64,000 nucleotides of DNA, taken from contig QFQX01000004.1 in NCBI GenBank assembly GCA_003248775.1, positions 62,001 through 126,000 on the forward strand, in the 5' to 3' direction. Of the stretch, positions 8,064 to 17,372 are shown one piece after another. The first letter of the stretch is position 1, and each line of letters opens with the position of its first letter. A program made the translations under genes and the position numbers. The notes beneath the pieces are model-generated. The model was not told the origin of the DNA and ran no database searches. It saw only the letters and a list, made by a program, of their open reading frames with translations. The DNA is from Shinella sp. Lineage in GTDB: Bacteria > Pseudomonadota > Alphaproteobacteria > Rhizobiales > Rhizobiaceae.

Positions 8064-9007
8064 TTATGGGAAGTTCGGGGATCGCCGGAAACACAGTCAA
8101 GGCCGCCGCCCGGGAAGGCATCCGCGCCGACGATATCACCGTCACATACCGCAACGGCCACACGGCACTTCGCCATGCGAGCTTTGCCGTTCCCAAAGGC
8201 ACGATCACGGCACTCGTCGGCGTCAATGGCGCCGGCAAGTCCACCATCTTCAAGGCCATCATGGGCTTCGTGCCATTGGCGGCCGGCAAGATTTCGGTGC
8301 TCGGAATGCCGGTGCGCGAGGCCCTGCGCCAGAACCTTGTCGCCTATGTGCCGCAGGCCGAGGAGGTAGACTGGAACTTTCCCGTTCTGGTCGAGGACGT
8401 GGTCATGATGGGCCGCTATGGCCACATGAATTTCCTGCGCATTCCCGGCCGCCGCGACCATCAGATGGTGGACGAGGCGCTCGCTCGCGTCGGCATGAGT
8501 GATTTTCGCAAGCGCCAGATCGGCGAACTCTCGGGCGGCCAGCGCAAGCGTGTCTTCCTCGCCCGCGCACTCGCCCAGGAAGGACAGGTGATCCTGCTCG
8601 ACGAACCCTTCACCGGCGTCGACGTCACCACGGAGGAACAGATCATCGGGCTGATGCGGGATCTGAGAGCCGAAGGCCGCGTCATGCTGGTTTCGACCCA
8701 CAATCTCGGCAGCGTGCCGGAATTCTGCGACCGGGCCATCTTCGTCAAGGGAACCGTGATTGCCTCCGGCCGGACGGAGGACACCTTCAACGAGGAAAAC
8801 CTCAAGATCGCCTTCGGCGGCGCGCTCCGCCATTTCGTTCTGGGTAGCGCGGAACTGCACGACGATGCCGACAGCCGGCAGGTCAAGGTCATCACCGACG
8901 ACGAACGCCCCTTCGTCATCTACAGTACGCCGGAAACAGAAAACACGACGGAAAGCCGGACGGAAATACCGGAAGCGGAGGGCATCGATGATCGACGTCC
9001 TTCTTGA
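8060..9007 (+). CDS. sitB: Mn(II)/Fe(II) ABC transporter, ATP-binding protein
   Basis: This 315-residue ATPase energises the SitCD channel. Walker A is at residues 54-61 (GVNGAGKS), the signature LSGGQ at 157-161 and Walker B with its catalytic Glu at 177-182 (VILLDE). The tail beyond about residue 250 is longer than in most metal-transporter ATPases and is acidic and Thr/Glu-rich; it has no recognised domain. The ATG overlaps the sitA stop (ATGA), and the 3' end overlaps sitC by 20 bp, so the subunits are probably translationally coupled. Confidence 0.93.
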   Translation: MIMGSSGIAGNTVKAAAREGIRADDITVTYRNGHTALRHASFAVPKGTITALVGVNGAGKSTIFKAIMGFVPLAAGKISVLGMPVREALRQNLVAYVPQAEEVDWNFPVLVEDVVMMGRYGHMNFLRIPGRRDHQMVDEALARVGMSDFRKRQIGELSGGQRKRVFLARALAQEGQVILLDEPFTGVDVTTEEQIIGLMRDLRAEGRVMLVSTHNLGSVPEFCDRAIFVKGTVIASGRTEDTFNEENLKIAFGGALRHFVLGSAELHDDADSRQVKVITDDERPFVIYSTPETENTTESRTEIPEAEGIDDRRPS

Positions 9008-9860
9008 GCCTTTCGGCTATGACTACATGCGCAACGCCATTTTCGTCAGCGCGCTTGTCGGCGGCGTCTGCGGCTTTATGTCCTCCTACCTGATGCTCAA
9101 GGGCTGGTCGCTGATCGGCGACGCGCTCTCCCACGCCATCGTTCCGGGCGTCGCCGGTGCCTATATGCTCGGCCTGCCCTTTGCCTTCGGCGCTTTCATC
9201 TCCGGCGGTCTCGCGGCAGCGGCCATGCTTTTCCTCAACCAGCGAACCCGCCTCAAGGAAGACGCCATCATCGGCCTGATCTTCACCTCCTTCTTCGGGC
9301 TCGGCCTCTTCATGGTCTCGCTCTCCCCCGTTTCGGTGAACATCCAGACCATCGTGCTCGGCAACATTCTCGCCATAACGCCGGCCGACACTTTGCAGCT
9401 CGTCATCATCGGCGGCGTCAGCCTCGTCGTCCTGACGGCCAAATGGAAGGACTTCATGGTCGCCTTCTTCGACGAGAACCACGCCCGCTCTATCGGCCTC
9501 AGGCCGGATCTCCTTAAGGTGATTTTCTTCACGCTACTGGCCGGCTCCACCGTCGCCGCTCTCCAGACAGTCGGCGCCTTTCTCGTGATCGCCATGGTGG
9601 TGACGCCGGGCGCGACCGCCTACCTGCTCACCGACCGCTTCCAGCGCCTCATCCTCATGGCCTTCCTGATCGGCGCGGTCACAAGTTTCGTTGGCGCATA
9701 CATCAGCTATTTCCTCGACGGAGCGACCGGCGGCGTTATCGTCGTGCTGCAAACCGCAATCTTCCTAACCGCTTTCGTCTTCGCGCCGAAGCATGGCCTG
9801 CTCGCCGCCCGCCGCCGCGCCCGGGCGGCAGTCGCAGAACCATTGGAGGCAGCGCAGTGA
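8988..9860 (+). CDS. sitC: Mn(II)/Fe(II) ABC transporter, permease
   Basis: This 290-residue ABC-3 family membrane protein has eight to nine hydrophobic segments. It carries the family pattern 'LMLKGWSLIGDALSHAIVPGV' near the N-terminus and 'VGAFLVIAMVVTPGATAYLL' in the second half. The ATG at 8988 (MIDVLLEPFG) was chosen because residues encoded upstream in the same frame are basic, non-membrane sequence that overlaps sitB out of frame. It shares the operon with sitA, sitB and sitD and forms the channel with SitD. Confidence 0.92.
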   Translation: MIDVLLEPFGYDYMRNAIFVSALVGGVCGFMSSYLMLKGWSLIGDALSHAIVPGVAGAYMLGLPFAFGAFISGGLAAAAMLFLNQRTRLKEDAIIGLIFTSFFGLGLFMVSLSPVSVNIQTIVLGNILAITPADTLQLVIIGGVSLVVLTAKWKDFMVAFFDENHARSIGLRPDLLKVIFFTLLAGSTVAALQTVGAFLVIAMVVTPGATAYLLTDRFQRLILMAFLIGAVTSFVGAYISYFLDGATGGVIVVLQTAIFLTAFVFAPKHGLLAARRRARAAVAEPLEAAQ

Positions 9861-10714
9861 ACGACACGCTCGAACTTCTCATCCTTCCCTTCCAGCTTCC
9901 CTTCATGCAGTCGGCCTTCGTCATCACGCTGATGATCGCCGTGCCGATGGCGCTGCTCTCCTGCCTGCTGGTGCTGAAAGGCTGGTCGCTGATGGGGGAT
10001 GCGGTCTCCCACGCCGTGCTGCCTGGCATCGTGATCGCCTATATCGCCGGCATCCCGCTTGCCATCGGTGCCTTCATCGCCGGCCTCACCTGCGCGCTAT
10101 TGACCGGCTATCTCAAGGAAAACAGCCGCATCAAGGAAGATACCGTCCTAGGCATCGTCTTCTCCGGCATGTTCGGCCTCGGACTGGTGCTCTACGTGAA
10201 GATCGAGAGCGACGTGCATCTCGACCATATCCTGTTCGGCGACATGCTCGGCATCCTGCCGTCAGACCTTCTGGAAACCGGCCTGATCGCGCTTGCCGCA
10301 ACGGTCTTTCTGGTGATCCTGCGCAAGGATCTTCTGGTGCAGGCCTTCGATCCGCAGCACGCCCGCGCCATCGGCCTGCCCGTCCGGCTACTGCATTACG
10401 GCCTGCTGGCGGTGTTGTCGCTCACGGTCGTTGGCGCACTGAAGGCCGTCGGCATCATTCTTTCCGTCGCCATGCTGGTGGCTCCGGGCGCGATCGCCTT
10501 CCTGATCACCCGACGGTTTCAGGCGATGCTGGTGACGGCCGTGGCGGTGGCCGTGACTGCATCGGTCGCCGGGATCTATCTGAGCTTCCTGATCGACAGC
10601 GCCCCCGCCCCGACCATCGTTCTCCTGATGTCGGCCATGTTCGTCGCCGCCTTCCTGCGCACCATCAGGAAATCGCGCAGCAGTCAGCGGTCAGCCGTCG
10701 TCACGGACGGCTGA
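9857..10714 (+). CDS. sitD: Mn(II)/Fe(II) ABC transporter, second permease
   Basis: This 285-residue ABC-3 permease is paralogous to sitC ('LLVLKGWSLMGDAVSHAVLPGIV', 'GIILSVAMLVAPGAIAFL'). Two different permeases with one ATPase is the Sit-type arrangement. The GTG start at 9857 overlaps the sitC stop and is preceded by 'ggagg' at 8-base spacing. The 3' end overlaps the convergent Rieske oxygenase gene by 14 bp. Confidence 0.92.
   Translation: MNDTLELLILPFQLPFMQSAFVITLMIAVPMALLSCLLVLKGWSLMGDAVSHAVLPGIVIAYIAGIPLAIGAFIAGLTCALLTGYLKENSRIKEDTVLGIVFSGMFGLGLVLYVKIESDVHLDHILFGDMLGILPSDLLETGLIALAATVFLVILRKDLLVQAFDPQHARAIGLPVRLLHYGLLAVLSLTVVGALKAVGIILSVAMLVAPGAIAFLITRRFQAMLVTAVAVAVTASVAGIYLSFLIDSAPAPTIVLLMSAMFVAAFLRTIRKSRSSQRSAVVTDG
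10691..10714. terminator. Hairpin shared by the convergent ends of sitD and the Rieske gene
   Basis: A perfect 9-bp inverted repeat (10691-10699 with 10706-10714, loop of 6) contains both stop codons, sitD TGA at 10712-10714 and the Rieske-gene TGA at 10703-10701. No T run follows on either side. It probably acts as a bidirectional 3'-end structure. Confidence 0.5.
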
Positions 10715-11927
10715 TCTCCTCGAGATACCAGTTGATGTAGCGCAGCTCGTTCTGCTCCATCGGCGCAATCGGCCCCGGCTCGTAGAAATGCGAGCGTACG
10801 CCCCGCGCCGTATGTTCGATGATCGCCTTGTCCTCGTCGGTCGTCACCCGCCAGAGCCAGGTGAGCTTTTCGAAGTCGTAATCGACGCCCGCCTCGGCCT
10901 TGCCATCGACCAGCCAGATCAGTTCCATCTCGCAGGTATCGACCGTCTTCGGAATGAAGCGATAGATCATGCCGTGGTCGGCATAGCAGACGAGGAAGCT
11001 CGTGCCGCCGAGATGGATCGAGGTAACGCCACCATCGAAATCGGTGAACCGCCCCATCAGGGTGCTGAGCGGCTGGCCATCCTTGCTGCCGGTCTTCACG
11101 CCGTCATAGAGCGCATAGCGGAAGGCATGGATTGTTTCCTTGCCGCCGGCAGAAGACTGCCAGTGGTTGCCCGATCCGATCTCGATGCCGAGCGCGCAGG
11201 TCCGAGCCTCCATGGCCGCATTCAATTCCTCGATCATATGCAGCGGCTGTTCCAGCGCGTGTGTTTCGGAATACTCCGGATGGGCCGGACCGCAGTGATA
11301 GCACTCGACGTAGTTTTCGACCGCTAGCTTCCAGTTCGCGTCGATCGTATAGCTCTGCCGATGCGCGACCTTCGCGCTCGCCCAGCCATATTGGCCGCAG
11401 GTCGCGTGCAGCAGCGCTTCGACCTCGCTGAAATCGAGCGGTTCCTTCGCAAAGGAAATGAACACCAGCCCCTCGACCACCCGCACATGCGCCTTTTTCA
11501 GCCCATGCGCCTGCCGGTCGAAGTCCTTCGGCATCAGGCGAGCCGCCCTCAGCGCACCGTCATTGCCATAGGTCCAGGCGTGATAGGGACAGACGAAGGC
11601 CTTGGCATTGCCCTTCTCCTTGGTGCAGACCTCCGCCCCGCGATGACGGCAGAGATTGAGCAGCGCATGCACGCTGCCATCCGCTCCGCGCGTCAGGATC
11701 ACCGCTTCCGAGGCAAGCTTGAAAACCTCGAAATCCCCGGGGTTGGGAATGACGCTCTCATGCGCCAGACAGTGCCAGTGACGGAAGAATACCCGCTCCA
11801 TATCCCGCTCGAAGATCGCGGGATCGAGATAGAACGGGCGCTCCAGCGCATAGCCCGGCCGGTATGCGGAAACGAGCCTGTCGATGGGGTCAGGCTCCGT
11901 CACTCTGCTGATCTCTGATGCGAGCAT
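10701..11927 (-). CDS. Rieske [2Fe-2S] oxygenase, quaternary-amine N-demethylase-like
   Basis: This is the alpha (oxygenase) subunit of a Rieske non-haem iron monooxygenase, 408 residues. The cluster ligands are C93 and H95 (CRH) and C113 and H116 (CPYH). The mononuclear iron site has H211 and H216 in 'ENYVECYHCGPAHPEY'. The start is ATG 11927 (MLASEISRVTEP) with 'ggag' 9 bases upstream; upstream in-frame sequence is repeat-derived. The N-terminus and spacing resemble the glycine betaine monooxygenase (GbcA) and stachydrine demethylase (Stc2) group. The adjacent dimethylglycine-dehydrogenase-like genes fit removal of an N-methyl group. No reductase partner gene is in the cluster. The substrate is an inference. 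Confidence 0.85.
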   Translation of the reverse strand: MLASEISRVTEPDPIDRLVSAYRPGYALERPFYLDPAIFERDMERVFFRHWHCLAHESVIPNPGDFEVFKLASEAVILTRGADGSVHALLNLCRHRGAEVCTKEKGNAKAFVCPYHAWTYGNDGALRAARLMPKDFDRQAHGLKKAHVRVVEGLVFISFAKEPLDFSEVEALLHATCGQYGWASAKVAHRQSYTIDANWKLAVENYVECYHCGPAHPEYSETHALEQPLHMIEELNAAMEARTCALGIEIGSGNHWQSSAGGKETIHAFRYALYDGVKTGSKDGQPLSTLMGRFTDFDGGVTSIHLGGTSFLVCYADHGMIYRFIPKTVDTCEMELIWLVDGKAEAGVDYDFEKLTWLWRVTTDEDKAIIEHTARGVRSHFYEPGPIAPMEQNELRYINWYLEEISRP

Positions 11928-12049
11928 GAATGGATCTCCATTAAACAGACCGGAAGACCGCGTTCCGGCGCGCATTTCGACTTTATTCGCGTTCTGGGGC
12001 AGGCCACTCTTTGCAAACCGCCCCTCGTCTACCTCTGGCCTTGTGGGCC

Positions 12050-12195
12050 GCCCCTCATCCGGCTGCCGCCACCTTCTCCCCGTAAACGGGGAGAAGGGGT
12101 TTGCCGCACCGCTTTCACCATCAACGAGCCGTGAGTAAGCCACGTTCCCTCTCCCCGCTTGCGGGGAGAGGGTTAGGGTGAGGGGCAATTCCCGT
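12050..12195. repeat. Palindromic intergenic repeat cluster (RIME-like)
   Basis: Two units occur: 'cttctccccg'-armed hairpin at about 12071-12096, flanked by 'cccctcatccggctgcc', and 'cctctccccgc...gcggggagagg' at about 12147-12171, followed by 'gttagggtgagggg'. The same arms recur near 24.1, 25.5, 25.6, 35.3 and 35.4 kb. They form the AT-poor gap upstream of the Rieske gene and give false ORF extensions such as 'SPQAGRG'. Confidence 0.8.
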
Positions 12196-12222
12196 ACACC
12201 CGACCTGACGCGCCACACACCC

Positions 12223-14688
12223 TCACATCTTCACTCGTTCCGCCTTGGGGTCGTATAGCGGTGCGAGCGAAGCCTCGGCCGCGAACCGTTCCCCGGCGAT
12301 CTCGATCTCGTATTTCGATGCCAGAACGTCGGCTGCGCTTTGGCCCTCGCAGGGCACGTAGCCAAGGCCGATCGCACCTTTAAGAAAATGGCCGTAATTG
12401 CCCGACGTGATGGTTCCGACAATCTTTCCGTCGCGGACCAGCGCCTCGTTGTGAAAGACCAGCGGTTCCGGATCGATGAGGCGCAACTGCATGAGCCGGC
12501 GCCTCAGCCCCTCTTCCTGTTTCCTCAGCACCGCATCCCGGCCGATGAAATCGCCCTTGCCGGTTTTGACTGCAAAGCCAAGCCCTGCCTCCAGCACATG
12601 GTCTTCGTCGGTGATGTCATGCCCGAAATGGCGGAACGCCTTTTCGATGCGGCAACTGTCGAGCGCATGCAGACCGCACAATTTCAGCCCCAGGTCTTCG
12701 CCGGCATGTTCCAGTGTCTCGAAGACATGCGCCGCCTGATCCGACGAGACGTAAAGCTCCCAGCCCAGCTCGCCAACATAGGTAACGCGATGGGCACGGG
12801 CGAGGCCGTAACCGATCTCTATCTCGCGAGCCGAACCGAACGGATGGGCCGCATTGGAGAAATCGCTCGGGCTCACCTTGTTGAGCAATTCGCGCGATTT
12901 CGGCCCCATGACGCAGAGAACACTTTCCGCGGCAGTCACGTCGGTCACCACCACAAATTCATCAGGCAGAAGGTTCTTGCGCAGCCAGGCAAGGTCGCGC
13001 TGGAGCGTCGCGCCCGGAACGACGAGGAAGAAGGCAGTCTCCGAGAGACGCGTGACCGTCAGGTCGCTTTCGATGCCGCCCCGGCGGTTGAGCATCTGCG
13101 TGTAGACGATCCGGCCCACCTCGACGTCCATCTGGTTGGCGCAAAGCCGTTGCAGGAAAGCGAGCGCATCGCGGCCCTCCACACGGATCTTGCCGAAAGA
13201 CGTCATGTCGAACAGGCCGACGCCCTCACGGACCGCCATGTGTTCGGTACGCTGGTTGTCGAACCAGTTCTGCCGCTTCCAGCTGTAGCGGTATTCCTTT
13301 TCCTGGCCGAGCCCCGCAAACCAGTTCGCCCTTTCCCAGCCCGCCACCTCGCCGAAGACAGCACCGCGCTTCTTCAGGTGCTCATGGATCGACGAACGGC
13401 GCACGCCCCGAGCCGTCGCCATCTGCCGGTAGGGAAAGTGGTCGGCATAAAGCAGGCCAAGCGTCTCTGTGACGCGCTCCTGCAGATAGAGCCGGTTCTT
13501 CTGGAAAGGCTGTGCACGGCGGATATCGACCTCCCAGAGATCGAAGGGCGGCTCGCCGTCATTCATCCACTGGGCCAGCGCCATGCCGGCCCCGCCGGAC
13601 GAGACGATGCCGATGGAGTTGTAGCCGGCCGCCACCCAGTATCCCTTAAGCTCCGGTGCTTCCCCGAGATAATAGCGATCGTCGGGCGTGAAGCTTTCCG
13701 GTCCGCAGAAAAAGGTATGGATGCCGGCCGTCTCCAGCATCGGCATGCGCCTCACCGCCATTTCGAGGATCGGCTGGAAGTGATCGAAATCGTCGGGAAG
13801 CTGGTCGAAACAGAAATCCTCGGAAATTCCGTCCATGCCCCAGGGCTTGGCCTTCAACTCGAAGGCGCCAAGCAGCATCTTGCCGGCATCCTCCTTGTAA
13901 TACGCCTGCTCGTCCGGCACCCTGAGCACCGGAAGCTGACCAAGTCCCGGCACCGGCTCGGTGACGATGTAGAAATGCTCGGCCGCATGCAGCGGCACGG
14001 TTACACCGGATTGCGCCGCAAGATTACGCCCCCACATGCCGGCGGCATTGACCACGTTCTCGGTCTCGATCACATGGCGCTCGCCGGCCTGCTCGCAGAC
14101 GACACCCGTCACGCGGCCATCCTTCGTCAGGACACCGATGACCTTGACGCCTTCAATCACCGTCGCGCCATGCTGCCGGGCGCCCTTCGCCAGCGCCATC
14201 GCGATATTGGCCGGGTCGCACTGGCCGTCGAGCGGCAGATGCACCGCCGCCTTGACGTCCGAGACGTTCAGATAGGGATAAAGCTCCGTCACCCGCGCCG
14301 GATCGATTTCCTGCACGTCGACATTGAACGCCCGCGCCAGCGAGGCCTGCCGGTAGATTTCCTCGCGCCGCTCGTCCGTCAGCGCGACGGTGATCGAGCC
14401 GTTCTGCTTCATGCCCGTGCCGATGCCGGTTTCCGCCTCGAGCCGCACGTAGAGATCGCGCGAATATTTCGCGAGCCGCGTCATGTTCTGGCTGGCGCGC
14501 AACTGGCCGATCAGGCCGGCGGCATGCCAGGTGGTGCCGGATGTCAGCTGTTTGCGCTCCAGAAGCACCACATCTGTCCAGCCTAGCTTGGCGAGGTGAT
14601 AGGCAACAGAACAGCCGGATACGCCGCCGCCGATGATGACGGCCCTCGCCTTGGACGGAACGGGCTTCGGGGACGTGGTATTGCTCAT
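12223..14688 (-). CDS. Dimethylglycine/sarcosine dehydrogenase-like flavoprotein (DAO + GcvT domains), gene 2
   Basis: This 821-residue two-domain enzyme has an N-terminal FAD-dependent amine oxidase domain and a C-terminal aminomethyltransferase-like (GcvT) domain from about residue 440. The Rossmann motif is 'GGGVSGCSVAYHLAKLGW' and the 'GTTWHAAG' motif holds the His that carries covalent FAD in dimethylglycine dehydrogenase. In this family the first domain oxidises an N-methyl amine and the second passes the one-carbon unit to tetrahydrofolate. The ATG at 14688 overlaps the stop of the upstream paralogue by 4 bp, so both are co-translated. The Rieske gene follows about 295 bp downstream, across a repeat cluster. 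Confidence 0.87.
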   Translation of the reverse strand: MSNTTSPKPVPSKARAVIIGGGVSGCSVAYHLAKLGWTDVVLLERKQLTSGTTWHAAGLIGQLRASQNMTRLAKYSRDLYVRLEAETGIGTGMKQNGSITVALTDERREEIYRQASLARAFNVDVQEIDPARVTELYPYLNVSDVKAAVHLPLDGQCDPANIAMALAKGARQHGATVIEGVKVIGVLTKDGRVTGVVCEQAGERHVIETENVVNAAGMWGRNLAAQSGVTVPLHAAEHFYIVTEPVPGLGQLPVLRVPDEQAYYKEDAGKMLLGAFELKAKPWGMDGISEDFCFDQLPDDFDHFQPILEMAVRRMPMLETAGIHTFFCGPESFTPDDRYYLGEAPELKGYWVAAGYNSIGIVSSGGAGMALAQWMNDGEPPFDLWEVDIRRAQPFQKNRLYLQERVTETLGLLYADHFPYRQMATARGVRRSSIHEHLKKRGAVFGEVAGWERANWFAGLGQEKEYRYSWKRQNWFDNQRTEHMAVREGVGLFDMTSFGKIRVEGRDALAFLQRLCANQMDVEVGRIVYTQMLNRRGGIESDLTVTRLSETAFFLVVPGATLQRDLAWLRKNLLPDEFVVVTDVTAAESVLCVMGPKSRELLNKVSPSDFSNAAHPFGSAREIEIGYGLARAHRVTYVGELGWELYVSSDQAAHVFETLEHAGEDLGLKLCGLHALDSCRIEKAFRHFGHDITDEDHVLEAGLGFAVKTGKGDFIGRDAVLRKQEEGLRRRLMQLRLIDPEPLVFHNEALVRDGKIVGTITSGNYGHFLKGAIGLGYVPCEGQSAADVLASKYEIEIAGERFAAEASLAPLYDPKAERVKM

Positions 14689-17135
14689 GCCTTCAGCCTC
14701 TCGTTCGATGCATCCCAGATCGCCTGATCCGGCTGTACGATCGCCTGGAAGCGGTCGCCGAAAATCTCCACCTCGACCTCGGTGCCGGGCTCGCAGAGAT
14801 CGGCGCGCAGCATGCCGAGAGCGATGGATTTGCCGACCCGGTAACCCCAGTTGCCGGAGGTCGTCTCGCCGACCACCTGTCCGTCATGCCAGAGCGTCGA
14901 CATATAGGGCGCATCGCAATCGCCGGCCTCGACGACGAGCGTCACGAAGCGCTTCGACACGCCCCGCTGCTTCTCTGCCAGAAGCGCCGCCTTGCCCTTG
15001 AAATCCGGCTTAGACCAGTCGACGAACCGTTCAAGCCCGCCCTGCAGCACGGTGTAGTCGGTCGAAAGATCGCCCTTCCAGGCGCGGTAGCCCTTCTCTA
15101 CGCGGAGACTGTCCAGCGCCTCCATGCCGAAGGGTTTCAGGCCGTGGCTCTTGCCCGCCATCCAGATCGCGTCGAAAACATCGGGCGTATCTTCGACCCT
15201 GGTATGGATCTCCCATCCAAGTTCACCGGCGAAGGAAACGCGCACCAGCTGGCACCAGCGCCCGCCGATCCGCGCCGACTGATGCGTGAGCCACGGGCGG
15301 GAAAGATCGGCGTCCGTGACATCGGCGAGGATAACGCGGGAGTAAGGCCCGGTCAGGATCTGGCAGGAGAAGGCCTCGGTCACATCTTCGATAACGAACG
15401 CGGCATCGGCCGGCTTCAGCTTCAGGAGCCATTCGTAATCATGCCACTGGGCGGTCGCAGCCGTGATCAGGAAGAAGAAATCCTCCTCGATCACCATCAC
15501 CGACATCTCGGTGACGATCCGGCCCTTGTCGTCGGCGAAATAGGCAAGCCCGATCCGCCCGGGCTTCGGCACGCGACCGGTGATGATGGAGGAAAGCCAG
15601 TCGCGCGCGCCCTCCCCCTTCACCCGGTAGCGGGAAAATCCCGGCAGATCGAGAATGCCAGCCGCATCGCGCACCGCAAGACACTCCTCCTCGATCCGCG
15701 GGCTCCACGGCCCGTTCCGATCCCATGTCTGGGTCGCAGTCTCGGAGGTGTCATCGCCCGGCTTCGCATACCACATCGCCCGTTCCCAGCCGTTATAGGG
15801 CTTGAACTGGGCGCCGAGCGCCGCGATCCGGTCATGGATCGGGGAAAGCTTGCGATTGCGCCCCGCCGGCCAGTAGTGCTTGGGGAAATGCATCGCATAT
15901 TCGTGGCCGTAGATCTCCATGCCCTTGGCGACGCAATAATCGGGATCGGAAGCGAAGGAGGTGTAGCGGCGCGGATCGCAGGACCACATGTCCCATTCCG
16001 TCTCGCCCTCCGTCACCCATTCGGCCAGCACCTTGCCGGCCCCGCCCGCCTGACAAATGCCGAAGGTGAAGACGCAGGCATCGAAGGCATTCGGCACTCC
16101 GGGCATCGGACCGATCAGCGGATTGCCGTCCGGTGCATAGGGAATGGGACCGTTGATCATCTTGGACAGACCCGCCGTGCCAAGGATCGGCACACGCTCG
16201 ACGGCATCGTTGAGATACCATTCCAGCCGCTCCAGATCGTCGGGGAAGAGCTGGAAGGAAAAGTCCTCCGGCATCGGGTCGTCCTTCGTCACCCAATGCG
16301 CCCGACAGGCCTTTTCATAAGGCCCGAGATTCATGCCGTATTTTTCCTGCCGGAGATAATAGGAGCTGTCGACATCGCGCAGCAGCGGCAGCTTGTGGCC
16401 CGCCTCCCGCGACCATGCCTCCAGTTCGGGAATGGTGTCGAACAGCATGTATTGATGGCTCATCACCATCATCGGCACATCGCGACCGAACAGCTTGCCG
16501 ACCTCGCGGGCATAATAACCGGCGGCGTTGACGACATATTCGCAGCGGATCTCGCCAAGCGGCGTGGTCAGCACCCACTCACCGTTTTCCCGGCGAACCG
16601 CCGTGACGGGACAGAAGCGGACGATCTTCGCGCCCATGTCGCGCGCGCCCTTCGCCAGCGCCTGGGTCAGCTGGGCCGGGTCGATATCGCCGTCATAGGG
16701 ATCGTAGAGCGCTCCGGTCAGGTCATGGGTTTCGAGGAACGGATACTTCGACCGCATCTCGTCAGGCGACATGATGTCGAGGTCCATGCCCTGATAGCGG
16801 CCCATGCCGACAACGCGCCTGAACTCCTGCAGGCGCTCCTTCGTGTGACCGATCCTGAGCGATCCCGTGACGTGATAGTTCATCGGATAGTCGACCAGCT
16901 CGCCAAGCTTCGCATAAAGCTCGGTCGAATAGCGCTGCATGTTCATGATCGACCATGAGGAGGAAAAGGTCGGCACATTGCCGGCCGCATGCCAGGTCGA
17001 GCCTGCCGTCAGCTCGTTCTTTTCCAGAAGCACGCAATCCGTCCATCCGGCCTTCGCCAGATGATAGAGCGACGAGGCCCCCACGGCCCCGCCCCCGATG
17101 ATGACGACACGTGCCGATTCGGGCAGTTGAGACAT
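14685..17135 (-). CDS. Dimethylglycine/sarcosine dehydrogenase-like flavoprotein (DAO + GcvT domains), gene 1
   Basis: This 816-residue paralogue of the neighbouring gene has 'IGGGAVGASSLYHLAKAGW' (FAD Rossmann fold), 'GSTWHAAG' (covalent-FAD His) and a C-terminal GcvT domain from about residue 470 ('CLAVRDAAGILDLPGFSRYRVKG'). The two paralogues are clearly diverged, which suggests successive demethylations of one substrate or two related substrates. It is the promoter-proximal gene, divergent from a LysR gene. The start ATG at 17135 is preceded by 'aagagggga'. Alternatives are sarcosine dehydrogenase or another secondary-amine oxidase. Confidence 0.87.
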   Translation of the reverse strand: MSQLPESARVVIIGGGAVGASSLYHLAKAGWTDCVLLEKNELTAGSTWHAAGNVPTFSSSWSIMNMQRYSTELYAKLGELVDYPMNYHVTGSLRIGHTKERLQEFRRVVGMGRYQGMDLDIMSPDEMRSKYPFLETHDLTGALYDPYDGDIDPAQLTQALAKGARDMGAKIVRFCPVTAVRRENGEWVLTTPLGEIRCEYVVNAAGYYAREVGKLFGRDVPMMVMSHQYMLFDTIPELEAWSREAGHKLPLLRDVDSSYYLRQEKYGMNLGPYEKACRAHWVTKDDPMPEDFSFQLFPDDLERLEWYLNDAVERVPILGTAGLSKMINGPIPYAPDGNPLIGPMPGVPNAFDACVFTFGICQAGGAGKVLAEWVTEGETEWDMWSCDPRRYTSFASDPDYCVAKGMEIYGHEYAMHFPKHYWPAGRNRKLSPIHDRIAALGAQFKPYNGWERAMWYAKPGDDTSETATQTWDRNGPWSPRIEEECLAVRDAAGILDLPGFSRYRVKGEGARDWLSSIITGRVPKPGRIGLAYFADDKGRIVTEMSVMVIEEDFFFLITAATAQWHDYEWLLKLKPADAAFVIEDVTEAFSCQILTGPYSRVILADVTDADLSRPWLTHQSARIGGRWCQLVRVSFAGELGWEIHTRVEDTPDVFDAIWMAGKSHGLKPFGMEALDSLRVEKGYRAWKGDLSTDYTVLQGGLERFVDWSKPDFKGKAALLAEKQRGVSKRFVTLVVEAGDCDAPYMSTLWHDGQVVGETTSGNWGYRVGKSIALGMLRADLCEPGTEVEVEIFGDRFQAIVQPDQAIWDASNERLKA

Positions 17136-17234
17136 CTATATCCCCTCTTGTTTTGGCGTGAGCTTGCAGAAGGAAATGGCATTCATCAAGCGAGCGGATT
17201 TCGCTTTATTGATCGAAGAATTCGATTAGCGTGC

Positions 17235-17285
17235 CTAAAGCATGTGGTGCAAAAGTGTGCCGCGGTTTTGCGGCAACGACATGCG
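17235..17285. repeat. 51-bp dispersed repeat, copy 1
   Basis: This imperfectly palindromic element (ctaaagcatg ... cgacatgcg, with central gcggttttgcggca) is matched over 51 bases with five mismatches by 63588-63638. It lies in the divergent promoter region between the flavoprotein operon and the LysR gene. Confidence 0.75.
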
Positions 17286-17372
17286 ATAAAACAAAAACTA
17301 AAAGCGTGCGGAGCGAATCTGAAAGATCGCGACACGCTTTAGATGTCGCCTTACCGACCGACGGAGAAAACC

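Noticed and set aside
10701..12218. Long N-terminal extension of the Rieske oxygenase (to 12218)
   Set aside because: The added 97 residues translate palindromic repeats (SPQAGRG, SPFTGRRW), and a good ribosome site precedes the ATG at 11927.
12340..16958. Two long plus-strand ORFs (748 and 690 residues) opposite the flavoprotein genes
   Set aside because: They are His/Arg-rich antisense frames of the two DAO-GcvT genes and contain no recognisable domain.
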